From NCBI RefSeq assembly GCF_026341515.1, contig NZ_JAPEOK010000001.1:3224001-3288000 (forward strand): 64,000 bases of DNA, in the 5' to 3' direction. Both the position numbers and the translations under genes were made by a program. This document shows, in pieces, positions 36,694 through 44,818 of the stretch. Each line of letters begins with the position of its first letter. The stretch's first letter is position 1. Origin of the DNA: Streptomyces sp. NBC_00878 (GTDB taxonomy: Bacteria; Actinomycetota; Actinomycetes; Streptomycetales; Streptomycetaceae). A model generated the notes under the pieces. The model was not told where the DNA came from, did no database searches, and saw nothing but the letters and a program-made list of their open reading frames with translations.

Positions 36694-37222
36694 TGTGCCT
36701 CCCGTTCGCCCCGTTGACCGGGCTCGTTCCTGACAGATCGTTCGGCTCACTCGCGCCGTCGGCCGACGGGGCCTGCGGCGCGTCTCCCTTGTCCGTACGG
36801 TCCGTCTCGGCCGGGCTCGCGGCCGGCTCCTCGCCCGGAACCCAGGCCACGGCCATGCCGCCGCCCACCAGGGACAGCAGGAAGCCGATGAAGAAGCCTC
36901 CGAAGTTGGACACCGGGAGCGACACCAGGCCCAGCAGGATCGCCGCGACACCGGCGAAGGTCCGGATGTGCTTCTGGTACCAGAGGCTGATTCCGAGAAC
37001 GCCCAGGAGTACGCCGATGATGAGGGACCCGGCACCCGCGGTCGTCGCCATGGCCAGCGTGAGATGACCGATCTGGAGGTTCGCGTACGGAAGGTACGCG
37101 ATCGGGAATCCCCCCAGCAGGATGAACAGGCCGGCCCAGAACGGCCGGCTGCCCCGCCAGGCACGGAACCGCAGCCGCCAGATGATGAATTGACCGCGCG
37201 CGGCAGGAGTCTCGGCGCTCAT
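36683..37222 (-). CDS. DUF6114-type membrane protein
   Basis: A 179-residue membrane protein with about four helices between residues 20 and 130 (FWAGLFILLGGFPIAYL, LIIGVLLGVLGISLWY, GVAAILLGLVSLPVS, FFIGFLLSLVGGGMAVA). A polar cytoplasmic or extracellular tail rich in Ala, Glu, Asp and Ser follows. It overlaps the next gene by 11 bases. Recognised as the DUF6114 family; the biochemical role is unknown. Its fixed position between DUF6230 and the Pro/Ser-rich secreted protein suggests it anchors or exports them (inference). Confidence 0.8.
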   Translation of the reverse strand: MSAETPAARGQFIIWRLRFRAWRGSRPFWAGLFILLGGFPIAYLPYANLQIGHLTLAMATTAGAGSLIIGVLLGVLGISLWYQKHIRTFAGVAAILLGLVSLPVSNFGGFFIGFLLSLVGGGMAVAWVPGEEPAASPAETDRTDKGDAPQAPSADGASEPNDLSGTSPVNGANGRHSAG

Positions 37223-37326
37223 GGAAAACAGCTCCCTGGAACGGCGTTGCTGTGAGAAGTTCGCGTACTACGAAAAGGGGCGGGCGGGCGAGGCAGCGCA
37301 GGCTCCCTCACCCGCCCAGGGAGTGC

Positions 37327-37959
37327 CTAGTAGCACTCCTTGACACCCTTGGACAGCGACATCTTCAGGCCGCTGAGCTTGAAGGTTCCGGCGGTGGTGG
37401 CCCACGCCGTCTGCTTCACGTCGGTCAGCAGGGCCGAGTCGGCCTGCTGGGCGAAACCGTACGGGTTCGCCTGGTCGCCCTTCTGGATGCCGGGGCCCTT
37501 GCTGAGGTCACCGGCGGCGACGCCGATTTCCATGCCCTTGAACTCGGTGTCGGCACTGAGGTCCTCGACATCGATGTAGAGGTTCTCGGCCTTGACCGGA
37601 GTGCCGCCGCCGCCCGCCTTCAGCAACAGGCTGACAGAGCCGAGCAGCGGGATGTCCGGGGTGACCACGGACTGGCACATGTTCGTGATCGAGGCGGTCT
37701 TGAACGCCGACACCGCGACCGGGTGCGCCGTCTTCTGACCCTTGAGCGTGTACCCCGCGTCAACGGCTCCGTACTGCGAGAAGCCCTTGCCTTCGAGCTG
37801 GTCCGCCGTCACCTTGAACGACTGACCGGACACACTGAACGACGCGGCGAGAGCACCCTGAGCCAGGGCGACACCTATCGCGGCAGTCGCGGCCACGCTG
37901 GGCACCATGACGACCGCGAACCGCTTCCATCTCGTCCCGCCACGCACCTGGGACTCCAT
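37327..37959 (-). CDS. DUF6230-type secreted or membrane-anchored protein
   Basis: A 210-residue protein. A basic N-terminus (MESQVRGGTRWKRF) and a hydrophobic segment (VVMVPSVAATAAIGVALAQGALAA) form a signal peptide or anchor. The mature part is beta-rich (SFSVSGQSFKVTADQLEGKG, VSLLLKAGGGG, AENLYIDVEDLSADTEF, TFKLSGLKMSLSKGVKECY) and contains two Cys. It resembles the C-terminal domain of the last gene in the cassette in having a 'SLLLK' strand followed by Val-rich strands, so the two may share a fold (inference). ATG at 37959 has GGAGG six bases upstream. First gene of the cassette, downstream of a palindromic operator pair. Confidence 0.82.
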   Translation of the reverse strand: MESQVRGGTRWKRFAVVMVPSVAATAAIGVALAQGALAASFSVSGQSFKVTADQLEGKGFSQYGAVDAGYTLKGQKTAHPVAVSAFKTASITNMCQSVVTPDIPLLGSVSLLLKAGGGGTPVKAENLYIDVEDLSADTEFKGMEIGVAAGDLSKGPGIQKGDQANPYGFAQQADSALLTDVKQTAWATTAGTFKLSGLKMSLSKGVKECY

Positions 37960-38332
37960 ATTTCCTCCTTCTCGGACGTACATCTCCGGCCCTGGCTGCC
38001 CCCATACGGCGGCTCAGCCGGGCAGGGATGGGAGAAGTGCTACGTCCTCGGGAAGGAGAGCGCCCCAACCCGGAGGCGCGGAACGCACCCGAATCACCGG
38101 CGATCACCCCCGAGCGACAACCACTGGTCGCGCCTGAACACTTCACGCACAACCTGCCGGACAGGCTCCACCGATCGGCGGAGACCCCCCTGCCCGAGGG
38201 CCGGCTCCACTGCCGCCGTCCCTACTCGGTGGGGACCCAAGGAAACCCACTGACCCGATTGGCTGTCGGGCAAGGGGAATGGACCGAGCGTCGCCGATCG
38301 TGGTGCATTCTCGGCGCCCGCACAAGGGGCAT

Positions 38333-38350
38333 CGTTACTGGCTAGTAACG
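38333..38350. promoter_or_regulatory. Perfect palindrome CGTTACT-GGCT-AGTAACG
   Basis: Seven-base arms with a four-base spacer, of the size and symmetry bound by TetR- or GntR-type dimers. It lies about 375 bases upstream of the DUF6230 start. A second version stands 114 bases further upstream on that strand. Confidence 0.6.
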
Positions 38351-38463
38351 GCCGGATAACCGAACAACGACCCCTCGGTATCGGCCGACAACTCAGGGTG
38401 TCCCCAAGGGCGGTGACAAAGCGAGCGAACATCGGACGGAATCCGACAGAACACCGCCCCTGA

Positions 38464-38478
38464 CTTACTCCCAGTAAC
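38464..38478. promoter_or_regulatory. Second TTACT-CCC-AGTAA palindrome
   Basis: The same half-sites (TTACT, AGTAA) as at 38333-38350, but with a three-base spacer. The pair could allow looping or cooperative binding. Confidence 0.5.
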
Positions 38479-38481
38479 AGC

Positions 38482-38514
38482 GGCCGCGTTTACCAAGATT
38501 TGGTAAAACGCGGC
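38482..38514 (-). terminator. Terminator of the CnoX-like gene
   Basis: GGCCGCGTTTACCA pairs with TGGTAAAACGCGGCC with one bulged A, 66 bases after the stop of the thioredoxin-TPR gene. Confidence 0.75.
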
Positions 38515-38579
38515 CACGGTGTCGCTCTGTCGCCAAATCTTTCACTCGGGCACCACAGGTCCCGACGTTTAGCGACTGG

Positions 38580-39572
38580 TCAGAACAAGGCACGGGCCAG
38601 CGCCCGGCGCGCCGCCGCGACCCGCGGGTCGTCGGCGCCCACCACCTCGAAGAGCTCCAGGAGCCGTACGCGCGCCGCGTCCCGGTCATCACCGGCTGTA
38701 CGCGCCACGGCGTCGACGAGCCGCCCGAAGGCGTCCTCCACATGACCACCCACCAGATCCAGGTCGGCCGCGGCGATCTGTGCCGCCACGTCACCGGGAT
38801 TGTCGGCGGCCTCCTTGCGCACCTGCTGCGGGTCGGCTTCCTGCACCCGCTGGAGCAACTCGGCCTGGGCGAGGCCCAGTTTGGCCTCCGTGTTGCCCGG
38901 GTCGTCACTCAGTACGTTCTTGTACGCCTGCACCGCGCCGCCCAAGTCGCCCGCGTCCAGGGCTCGTACGGCGGCTTCGAGCAGCGCGTCGTACGGACCG
39001 GCCGGGACCTGGGGCTCGGCGGGGCGCGCGTCCGACTCGGCGCCCGGCCCGGCGTCCGCGTCGACGGCGAGGCCGGTCAGGCCGAAGCGCTCCTCGGCGA
39101 CCTGCACGAGCTGGTCCAGGGTGCCCCGGATCTGCGCCTCGGGGGCCGCGCCCTGGAAGAGCGGCAGGGCCTGCCCGGCCACCACCGCGAACACCGCCGG
39201 GATCCCCTGGATCCCGAACTGCTGCATCAACATCTGATTCGCGTCGACGTCGATCTTGGCGAGGACGAACCGGCCGCTGTACTCGACGGCGAGCCGCTCC
39301 AGGAGCGGGCTGAGCTGCTTGCACGGCTCGCACCACTCGGCCCAGAAATCGATGACGATCGGCACCTCGGTGGAGCGCTGCAGGACGTCCCGCTCAAAAC
39401 CCGCCTCGTCGACGTCGATGACGAGGCTCGACGGCGACACCGCGGCGGGGGCTCCGCCGCCCTGCCGCGCCGCTTCGGCACGCGCCTGCTCCGCCTTCGC
39501 CTTGGCCTCTTGGGCCGCCTTCACCGCGGCGAGGTCGACGACTCCGCTCATGGACATGTTCCGTGGCTGCAT
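38580..39572 (-). CDS. CnoX/YbbN-like thioredoxin-TPR co-chaperone
   Basis: A 330-residue protein. After an Ala/Lys/Gln-rich helical leader comes a thioredoxin domain with WAEWCEPC (CEPC active site) and the cis-Pro in IQGIPAVFAV. From about residue 200 a tetratricopeptide region follows (AALLEAAVRALDAGDLGGAVQAYKNVLSDDP type, EAKLGLAQAELLQRV, AAQIAAADLDLVGG). Relatives protect or hand over oxidised client proteins to chaperonins. ATG at 39572 has GGAGG eight bases upstream. It is a single-gene unit with its own terminator. Confidence 0.88.
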   Translation of the reverse strand: MQPRNMSMSGVVDLAAVKAAQEAKAKAEQARAEAARQGGGAPAAVSPSSLVIDVDEAGFERDVLQRSTEVPIVIDFWAEWCEPCKQLSPLLERLAVEYSGRFVLAKIDVDANQMLMQQFGIQGIPAVFAVVAGQALPLFQGAAPEAQIRGTLDQLVQVAEERFGLTGLAVDADAGPGAESDARPAEPQVPAGPYDALLEAAVRALDAGDLGGAVQAYKNVLSDDPGNTEAKLGLAQAELLQRVQEADPQQVRKEAADNPGDVAAQIAAADLDLVGGHVEDAFGRLVDAVARTAGDDRDAARVRLLELFEVVGADDPRVAAARRALARALF

Positions 39573-39675
39573 GCGTCTATCCTCCCCCCTCCGCGCGCCT
39601 CTGTGGCTGCATCCTTCCGGGGATGACCCCCGGACCCCCAGCCCGGAATTCCCGAAGCCGGACAAAAGCGATATT

Positions 39676-39726
39676 GGCGCCAGGTCCCCACCTGGCGCCC
39701 GCGTGGTTGTCGCTCACGCGTGAGCG
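39676..39726. promoter_or_regulatory. Hairpin and 16-bp palindrome upstream of the CnoX-like gene
   Basis: GGCGCCAGG (39676-39684) pairs perfectly with CCTGGCGCC (39691-39699). Twelve bases on stands the perfect palindrome CGCTCACGCGTGAGCG (39711-39726), and GCTAC/GTAGC follows near 39751. They lie between the divergent CnoX-like and TetR genes, 100-150 bases upstream of the former, and look like a leader structure or operator. Confidence 0.5.
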
Positions 39727-39865
39727 CGTCTTCACCCGCGTCACGCTTTCGCTACGAGCCGTAGCGTAACTGTCTCGGGGGCTCTTGGGTAAGGGGGTTT
39801 TGGTGATCTCCCTCACGACTCCACGGAATCCCCCCTGCACAGCGTCCCCAGATATGGTCACCGGC

Positions 39866-40498
39866 ATGCACAGTCGCACTTCCGTCCCGCGCACGGGGCG
39901 TCCGCGCAGCGCCGCCGCGGACGCCGCGATCCTGGCGGCGACGCGGGCGGCGCTCGTCGAACTGGGCTGGTCCAAGCTGACGCTGGGGGATGTGGCGACG
40001 CGTGCCGGTGTCGCGAAGACGACGCTCTACCGCAGGTGGGCGGGCAAGAACGAACTCGTGGTCGACGCGGTGGCGGCACTCTTCGACGAGCTGGAGCTGC
40101 CCGACCGGGGCAGTCTCGCGGCGGACATCGAGGGCGTGGTGCTCCAGTTCGCGGCGATCCTCGCCCGGCCGGAGGCGAAGAGCGGGCTCATGGCGGTGCT
40201 CGCCGAGTCGACACGGGACGACGCGTTGCGGGAGCGGATCCGGGCGTCGGTGGTCGTCCGCCAGAAGCGGCTGGTCCTGGAGGGCCGGACTCGGGCCCAG
40301 GCCCGCGGGGAACTCCCGCAGGAGCCGGACCCCTCGGCCGCGGCCCGCACCGACGACCTGATCTTCGACATGGTGGCGGGTGCGGTGGTGCACCGCACCC
40401 TGGTCTGCGCGGCCCCGGTGGACCTGAACTGGGTCCACGATTTCACCCGGGTGCTGCTGCTGGGCTTGGCGGGGGCGGCCACGGGCGGCCAGGCCTGA
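39866..40498 (+). CDS. TetR-family regulator next to icmA
   Basis: A 210-residue regulator. The N-terminal HTH is AAILAATRAALVELGWSKLTLGDVATRAGVAKTTLYRRWAGK in segments, followed by an all-helical ligand-binding domain with a TetR_C-type ending. ATG at 39866 was chosen because TATGGT (39853-39858) stands seven bases in front as a -10 element with no ribosome site, suggesting a leaderless mRNA. It converges with icmA. The 14-bp palindrome at the icmA promoter is a plausible target, but this is only inference from proximity. Confidence 0.85.
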   Translation: MHSRTSVPRTGRPRSAAADAAILAATRAALVELGWSKLTLGDVATRAGVAKTTLYRRWAGKNELVVDAVAALFDELELPDRGSLAADIEGVVLQFAAILARPEAKSGLMAVLAESTRDDALRERIRASVVVRQKRLVLEGRTRAQARGELPQEPDPSAAARTDDLIFDMVAGAVVHRTLVCAAPVDLNWVHDFTRVLLLGLAGAATGGQA

Positions 40499-40523
40499 GC
40501 CTTTTTCGCCCCCGGAAAAAGCC

Positions 40524-42224
40524 CTAGAACCCAGCCGGTTCCGTATACACCCCCCACTCCCCCCGCAGCACGTCACAGATCTCGCCGAGCGTCGCCTCGG
40601 CCCGCACCGCATCCAGCATCGGCTCAACCATGTTCGAGCCACCCCGCGCGGCGCCGAGCATCGCGGCGAGAGCGGCCCGCACAGCCCCCTCGTCGCGAGC
40701 CGACCTACGGTCGGCGAGCACCCGCACCTGCTCCCGCTCCACCTCATGACTGACCCGCAGAATCTCCAGATCACCGGTCACGGACCCATGGTGGACGTTG
40801 ACACCGACGACCCTCTTCTCCCCCTTCTCCAACCCCCGCTGGTACTGGAACGCGGCCTCGGCGATCTCCCCGGTGAACCACCCGTCCTCGATCCCCCGCA
40901 GAATCCCGGACGTGACCGGCCCAACGGGATGCCGCCCGTCGGGATACGCCCGCAGCCCCCGCTCCTTGATCTGCTCGAAGATCCGCTCCGCGTCCGCCTC
41001 GATCCGGTCCGTCAGCTGCTCGACGTACCAGGAACCCCCCAGCGGGTCCGCGACGTTGGCGACGCCCGTCTCCTCCATCAGCACCTGCTGCGTCCGCAGA
41101 GCGATCTCCGCCGCCTGCTCGGACGGCAGCGCGAGCGTCTCGTCCAGCGCGTTCGTGTGGAGCGAGTTCGTGCCGCCCAGCACGGCCGCGAGCGCCTCGA
41201 CCGCCGTACGGACCACGTTGTTGTACGGCTGCTGGGCCGTCAGCGAGACACCCGCCGTCTGCGTGTGGAAGCGCAGCCACTGCGCCTTCTCGGACCGCGC
41301 CCCGTACACGTCCCGCATCCAGCGGGCCCAAATGCGCCGCGCCGCCCGGAACTTGGCGATCTCCTCGAAGAAGTCGAGGTGGGCGTCGAAGAAGAAGGAC
41401 AGCCCCGGCGCGAAGACGTCCACGTCCAGCCCACGGCTGAGCCCCAGCTCCACGTACCCGAACCCGTCCGCCAGCGTGTACGCCAGCTCCTGCGCGGCCG
41501 TGGAGCCGGCCTCGCGGATGTGGTAGCCGGAGACCGACAGCGGCTTGTACGCGGGGATCTTCGCCGCGCAGTACTCCATCAGGTCACCGATGAGGCGCAG
41601 ATGCGGCTCGGGCGGGAAGAGCCACTCCTTCTGGGCGATGTACTCCTTGAAGATGTCGGTCTGGAGCGTGCCGTTCAGCACCCCCGGGTCCACGCCCTGC
41701 CGCTCGGCGGCCACCAGGTACATGCAGAACACCGGTACGGCCGGTCCGCTGATCGTCATCGATGTCGTCACGTCACCCAGCGGGATGTCCTTGAACAGGA
41801 CCTCCATGTCCGCCGCGGAGTCGATGGCGACCCCGCAGTGCCCGACCTCGCCGAGCGAGTGGGAATCGTCGGAGTCGCGCCCCATGAGCGTGGGCATGTC
41901 GAAGGCCACGGAGAGCCCGCCCCCGCCGTTGGCGAGGATCGTCCTGTAGCGCTCGTTGGTCTGCTCGGCGTTGCCGAACCCGGCGAACTGCCGGATGGTC
42001 CACGTCCGCCCCCGGTAGCCGGTCGAGTAGAGCCCCCGCGTGAAGGGATACTCCCCGGGCCAGCCGATCCGCTCGAACCCGTCGTACTCGTCACCGGGCC
42101 GAGGTCCGTACACGGGCTCCACCGCATCACCGGAGAGCGTGGTGAAGTCTGCCTCGCGCTTGCGCGAGGCGTCGTAGCGGGCCTGCCAGCGACGGCGGCC
42201 CTCCTCGATGGCATCAGCGTCCAT
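40524..42224 (-). CDS. icmA: Isobutyryl-CoA mutase large subunit
   Basis: A 566-residue substrate-binding subunit of a B12-dependent mutase that interconverts isobutyryl-CoA and butyryl-CoA. It lacks the C-terminal B12 domain, which in this enzyme type is a separate small subunit (not in this window). The residues that separate isobutyryl- from methylmalonyl-CoA mutases are both of the isobutyryl type: F80 (TIRQFAGFG; Tyr in MCM) and Q198 (KEYIAQKEW; Arg in MCM). ATG at 42224 gives the start MDADAIEEGRRRWQARYD and the exact length I recall for characterised IcmA. No clear ribosome site precedes it. A palindrome overlaps its probable -10. Confidence 0.95.
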   Translation of the reverse strand: MDADAIEEGRRRWQARYDASRKREADFTTLSGDAVEPVYGPRPGDEYDGFERIGWPGEYPFTRGLYSTGYRGRTWTIRQFAGFGNAEQTNERYRTILANGGGGLSVAFDMPTLMGRDSDDSHSLGEVGHCGVAIDSAADMEVLFKDIPLGDVTTSMTISGPAVPVFCMYLVAAERQGVDPGVLNGTLQTDIFKEYIAQKEWLFPPEPHLRLIGDLMEYCAAKIPAYKPLSVSGYHIREAGSTAAQELAYTLADGFGYVELGLSRGLDVDVFAPGLSFFFDAHLDFFEEIAKFRAARRIWARWMRDVYGARSEKAQWLRFHTQTAGVSLTAQQPYNNVVRTAVEALAAVLGGTNSLHTNALDETLALPSEQAAEIALRTQQVLMEETGVANVADPLGGSWYVEQLTDRIEADAERIFEQIKERGLRAYPDGRHPVGPVTSGILRGIEDGWFTGEIAEAAFQYQRGLEKGEKRVVGVNVHHGSVTGDLEILRVSHEVEREQVRVLADRRSARDEGAVRAALAAMLGAARGGSNMVEPMLDAVRAEATLGEICDVLRGEWGVYTEPAGF

Positions 42225-42237
42225 ACCAACAAATTTA

Positions 42238-42251
42238 CTAGGACGTCCTAG
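42238..42251. promoter_or_regulatory. 14-bp palindrome CTAGGACGTCCTAG at the icmA promoter
   Basis: A perfect palindrome that places a TAGGAC hexamer (a common Streptomyces -10) on each strand. On the minus strand the hexamer ends 20 bases before the icmA ATG. The flanks (TTA on one side, CAA on the other) extend symmetry slightly. A regulator bound here would block the promoter. Confidence 0.6.
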
Positions 42252-42267
42252 CAACTGTCGACGGCAA

Positions 42268-42294
42268 ACCGCCACAGATCACACCTGTGGCGGT
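42268..42294 (-). terminator. Hairpin between DUF3817 gene and icmA
   Basis: ACCGCCACAG (42268-42277) pairs perfectly with CTGTGGCGGT (42285-42294), followed on the minus strand by TTTG. It lies 115 bases after the DUF3817 stop. GGGCTCCAGGTCT-like direct repeats (42358-42400) fill the remaining spacer. Confidence 0.75.
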
Positions 42295-42408
42295 GGGAGC
42301 ATTGCGGGCTGTGGTGGCGGTGCGGGGATGGTACGGGCTAGTGGCGCCTGGGCCCCTAGGGCTCCAGGTCTCCAGGGCTCCAGGTCTCTAGAGCCCTGGG
42401 GAACGACG

Positions 42409-42747
42409 TCACGCTTTCGCGACCGCGCCCGCGTCCTCCACGACCTTGGACTCCAGCTCGCGGCTGACCTTGCGCTCCACGAAGAAGGCGGCGGTGGGGA
42501 CGGTGCCCGCGAGCAGCACCCACAGCAGCTTGGGGACCGGCCACTTGGCCTTGGAGCCCAGGTCGAAGGCGAAGACCAGATAGACGACGTACAGCCAGCC
42601 GTGCGCGACACTGACGACACGCGTGAAGTCCGCGGCGCCGTCCAGGTCGAGCAGGTACTTGCCGATCATCCCGAGGACCAACAGGACCAGCAGGACACCG
42701 GTGACGTAGGCCATGACGCGGTAGCGGGTCAGCACGCTCTTTTTCAT
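42409..42747 (-). CDS. DUF3817-type small membrane protein
   Basis: A 112-residue protein with about three hydrophobic helices (VMAYVTGVLLVLLVLGMIGKYLL, VSVAHGWLYVVYLVFAFDLG, LLWVLLAGTVPTAAFFVERKV) and a charged C-terminus. It belongs to the DUF3817/YdzA-like family of unknown function. ATG at 42747 is preferred, with GGAG four bases upstream of the start. A paralogue is encoded at 50479-50823. Confidence 0.85.
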   Translation of the reverse strand: MKKSVLTRYRVMAYVTGVLLVLLVLGMIGKYLLDLDGAADFTRVVSVAHGWLYVVYLVFAFDLGSKAKWPVPKLLWVLLAGTVPTAAFFVERKVSRELESKVVEDAGAVAKA

Positions 42748-42813
42748 GGCTCCGAGCGTAACCACCGGTTTCGCACGATCTTCGGGCACCCCCGCACCGC
42801 CCGCCCCGCACCC

Positions 42814-43323
42814 TCACTCCTCGTCGAAGTCGTTCGCCGCCACTCTCAGCGGCCGCAGCATCGCGAAGATCTCCCGGCACTCCTCGGCGTCGTACACCCC
42901 GAGCCCGAAGTCCATCGCCATCAGGTCGCGGGTGGCCGCGTCGCAGACCTCGCGGCCCTTGTCGGTGATGGAGGCGAGGGTGCCGCGTCCGTCGTTGGGG
43001 TTGGGGCGCTTGTCGACGAGACCGGACCGCGCGAGCCGGTCCACGGTGTTGGTCACCGACGTCGGGTGCACCATCAACCGCTCGCCGATCTTGGACATCG
43101 GCAGCTCGCCGGCCTTGGAGAAGGTGAGCAGCACCAGGGCCTCGTACCGCGCGAACGTCAGCTCGTACGGCTTGACGACCGCGTCGACCTCGGCGAGCAG
43201 AATCTGGTGCGCACGCATGATGGAAGTGATCGCGCCCATGGACGGCACAGATCCCCAGCGCTGCTTCCAATGCTCGTCGGCGCGGGCGATGGGATCGAAG
43301 GCAAGACTGAGCGGCTTCGGCAC
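42814..43323 (-). CDS. MarR-family regulator
   Basis: A 169-residue winged-helix regulator. Dimerisation helices flank YEALVLLTFSKAGELPMSKIGERLMVHPTSVTNTVDRLARSGLVDKRPNPNDGRG (given in parts), the HTH and wing of MarR proteins. GTG at 43323 begins 10 bases after the MFS gene stop, so the two are probably cotranscribed, and it may regulate the exporter. The effector is unknown. Confidence 0.9.
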   Translation of the reverse strand: MPKPLSLAFDPIARADEHWKQRWGSVPSMGAITSIMRAHQILLAEVDAVVKPYELTFARYEALVLLTFSKAGELPMSKIGERLMVHPTSVTNTVDRLARSGLVDKRPNPNDGRGTLASITDKGREVCDAATRDLMAMDFGLGVYDAEECREIFAMLRPLRVAANDFDEE

Positions 43324-43333
43324 GGCAGAGACC

Positions 43334-44731
43334 CTACCGGCCGGTCATATCGTGGTCAGCCCCGTCTCGCGCTTCGGTATGCGCCCGCTTCTCCGCCCCC
43401 TTCTCCACACCCTTCTCCGCCCCCTTCTCCACACCCTTCACCGGCCCCTTCCCCCCGCCTCCCCGGGCCCTTCCCGTCCGCCGTACCTCCGCCGCCAGGA
43501 GTACACAGCACACCGTCCCCACCGCACCGACCCCGCCCACGACCGTGCTGACCGCCCAGAACTCGGCCGCCGCCCCGGCGAGTGCCATGCCCACGCCCTG
43601 GATCGTCATCAGCCCGGCCGTGTGCACGGTCATGGCCCGCCCGCGGAGCTCCTCCGGCACGGCGTCCACGAACCAGCGGTCGAGTCCGAGGGTGTACGCG
43701 CCCGCCGCCCCGGCGAGCACCAGCACGAGCAGGATCCAGCCGAGGCCCGGGTGGAACGGGTAGAGGAGGAGCGGCAGCAGGCCGCCGCCCGCCAGGGGCA
43801 GCACGATCCGGGAACGGGCCGCGGGCGACAGGGCGGCACCCGCGTACAGCTCCCCCGCGATCGTCCCGACCGGCATCGCGCACATCAGCAGCCCGATCCA
43901 GACCGTGCCGACCCCGGCCTCGTCCGCGTACGCGGCGGCCAGCGCCTCGGGTGCCACGACGAACATGGGCGGCACCCACAGGAGCAGCAGCAGCGCCCGG
44001 ATCCGGCGGTCGCCGAGGACCTGCCGGGTGCCGGAGAGCGAGTACCGCACGAGCGCCCCGTCCCCGGTCCGGGCCGGTCGGCGCCGTGTGCCCAGCCGCA
44101 GGAGCAGCGCCGAGGCGAGGAAGGTGCCCAGCGTGACGGCCAGTGCCCCGCGCGGCGAGACGACGGTGAGCAGGACCCCGCCGAGGCCGAAGCCCACGAG
44201 TACGGCGCTCTGCGAGACGATCCGCAGCAGGGAGCGGCCGAGCACGAACAGGTCGCCGTCCCCGAGGATGTCGGTCAGCGTGGCCATCCGTGTCCCGCTG
44301 AACACCGGTGACACGGCCGCGATGACGCACCGCAGCACGAGCAGCGCGGCAACGGGTGTGGAGGGCAGGGCCATCAGCGCCGCGCACCCGGCACACACCA
44401 GATCGCAGCCGACGAGCACCCGCCGGGGCGGGAACCGGTCGGCCACCCCGGACAGCAGCGTGCCGCCCACGAGGTAGGGCAGGAAGCCCAGCGCGAACAC
44501 CAGCGCGCTGAGCAGCGGCGACCCCGTCAGCCCGTACACGAGCACGGTCAGCGCGATCTCGCTGACGACGACGCCGAGGAGGGAGAGGGCGTGCGCGAGG
44601 AAGACGGCACGGAACTCGCGCACGGCGAAGACGGGACCGTATCCGGTGTGCCCGGTGCGTCCGGTGCGTCCGGTGCGTCCGGTTCTCTCGGGTGCGGGCA
44701 GTGGTGTGGTGCCCCTGTTCTCTTCCGGCAT
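43334..44731 (-). CDS. MFS transporter (probable exporter)
   Basis: A 465-residue protein with 12 predicted membrane helices and the motif-A-like GVADRFPPRRVLVGCD between helices 2 and 3. It resembles the MFS group related to macrolide/EntS-type exporters. The N-terminus carries a TGRTGRTGRTGHTG repeat and the C-terminus a KGVEKGAEKGVEKGAEK repeat; both are cytoplasmic low-complexity tails encoded by tandem DNA repeats. The substrate is unknown. Divergent from an ArsR-type regulator across an 87-base promoter region and upstream of a MarR gene. Confidence 0.9.
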   Translation of the reverse strand: MPEENRGTTPLPAPERTGRTGRTGRTGHTGYGPVFAVREFRAVFLAHALSLLGVVVSEIALTVLVYGLTGSPLLSALVFALGFLPYLVGGTLLSGVADRFPPRRVLVGCDLVCAGCAALMALPSTPVAALLVLRCVIAAVSPVFSGTRMATLTDILGDGDLFVLGRSLLRIVSQSAVLVGFGLGGVLLTVVSPRGALAVTLGTFLASALLLRLGTRRRPARTGDGALVRYSLSGTRQVLGDRRIRALLLLLWVPPMFVVAPEALAAAYADEAGVGTVWIGLLMCAMPVGTIAGELYAGAALSPAARSRIVLPLAGGGLLPLLLYPFHPGLGWILLVLVLAGAAGAYTLGLDRWFVDAVPEELRGRAMTVHTAGLMTIQGVGMALAGAAAEFWAVSTVVGGVGAVGTVCCVLLAAEVRRTGRARGGGGKGPVKGVEKGAEKGVEKGAEKRAHTEARDGADHDMTGR

Positions 44732-44818
44732 GTCCCGCAGCGTGCATGCACCTGTGCCGCCCCCCGTAGAGTTTCGGTGTCAGCCGAATCTTCGTGTTCG
44801 ACCGCGGCGGGAGGGTCC

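Larger units (their letters stand above)
37960..38579. other. Long regulatory spacer upstream of the DUF6230 cassette
   Basis: A 620-base stretch without a convincing gene. It contains the TTACT/AGTAA palindrome pair, the terminator of the CnoX-like gene, and GC-rich DNA between. AT-rich patches near 38320-38370 and 38460-38520 mark the palindromes and probable promoters. The cassette start at 37959 implies either a leader of several hundred bases or a promoter not recognised here. Confidence 0.5.

Noticed and set aside
37984..38579. Coding potential in the long spacer upstream of the DUF6230 cassette
   Set aside because: Frames here are Arg/Pro/Gly-rich with no ribosome sites and are interrupted by operator and terminator palindromes.
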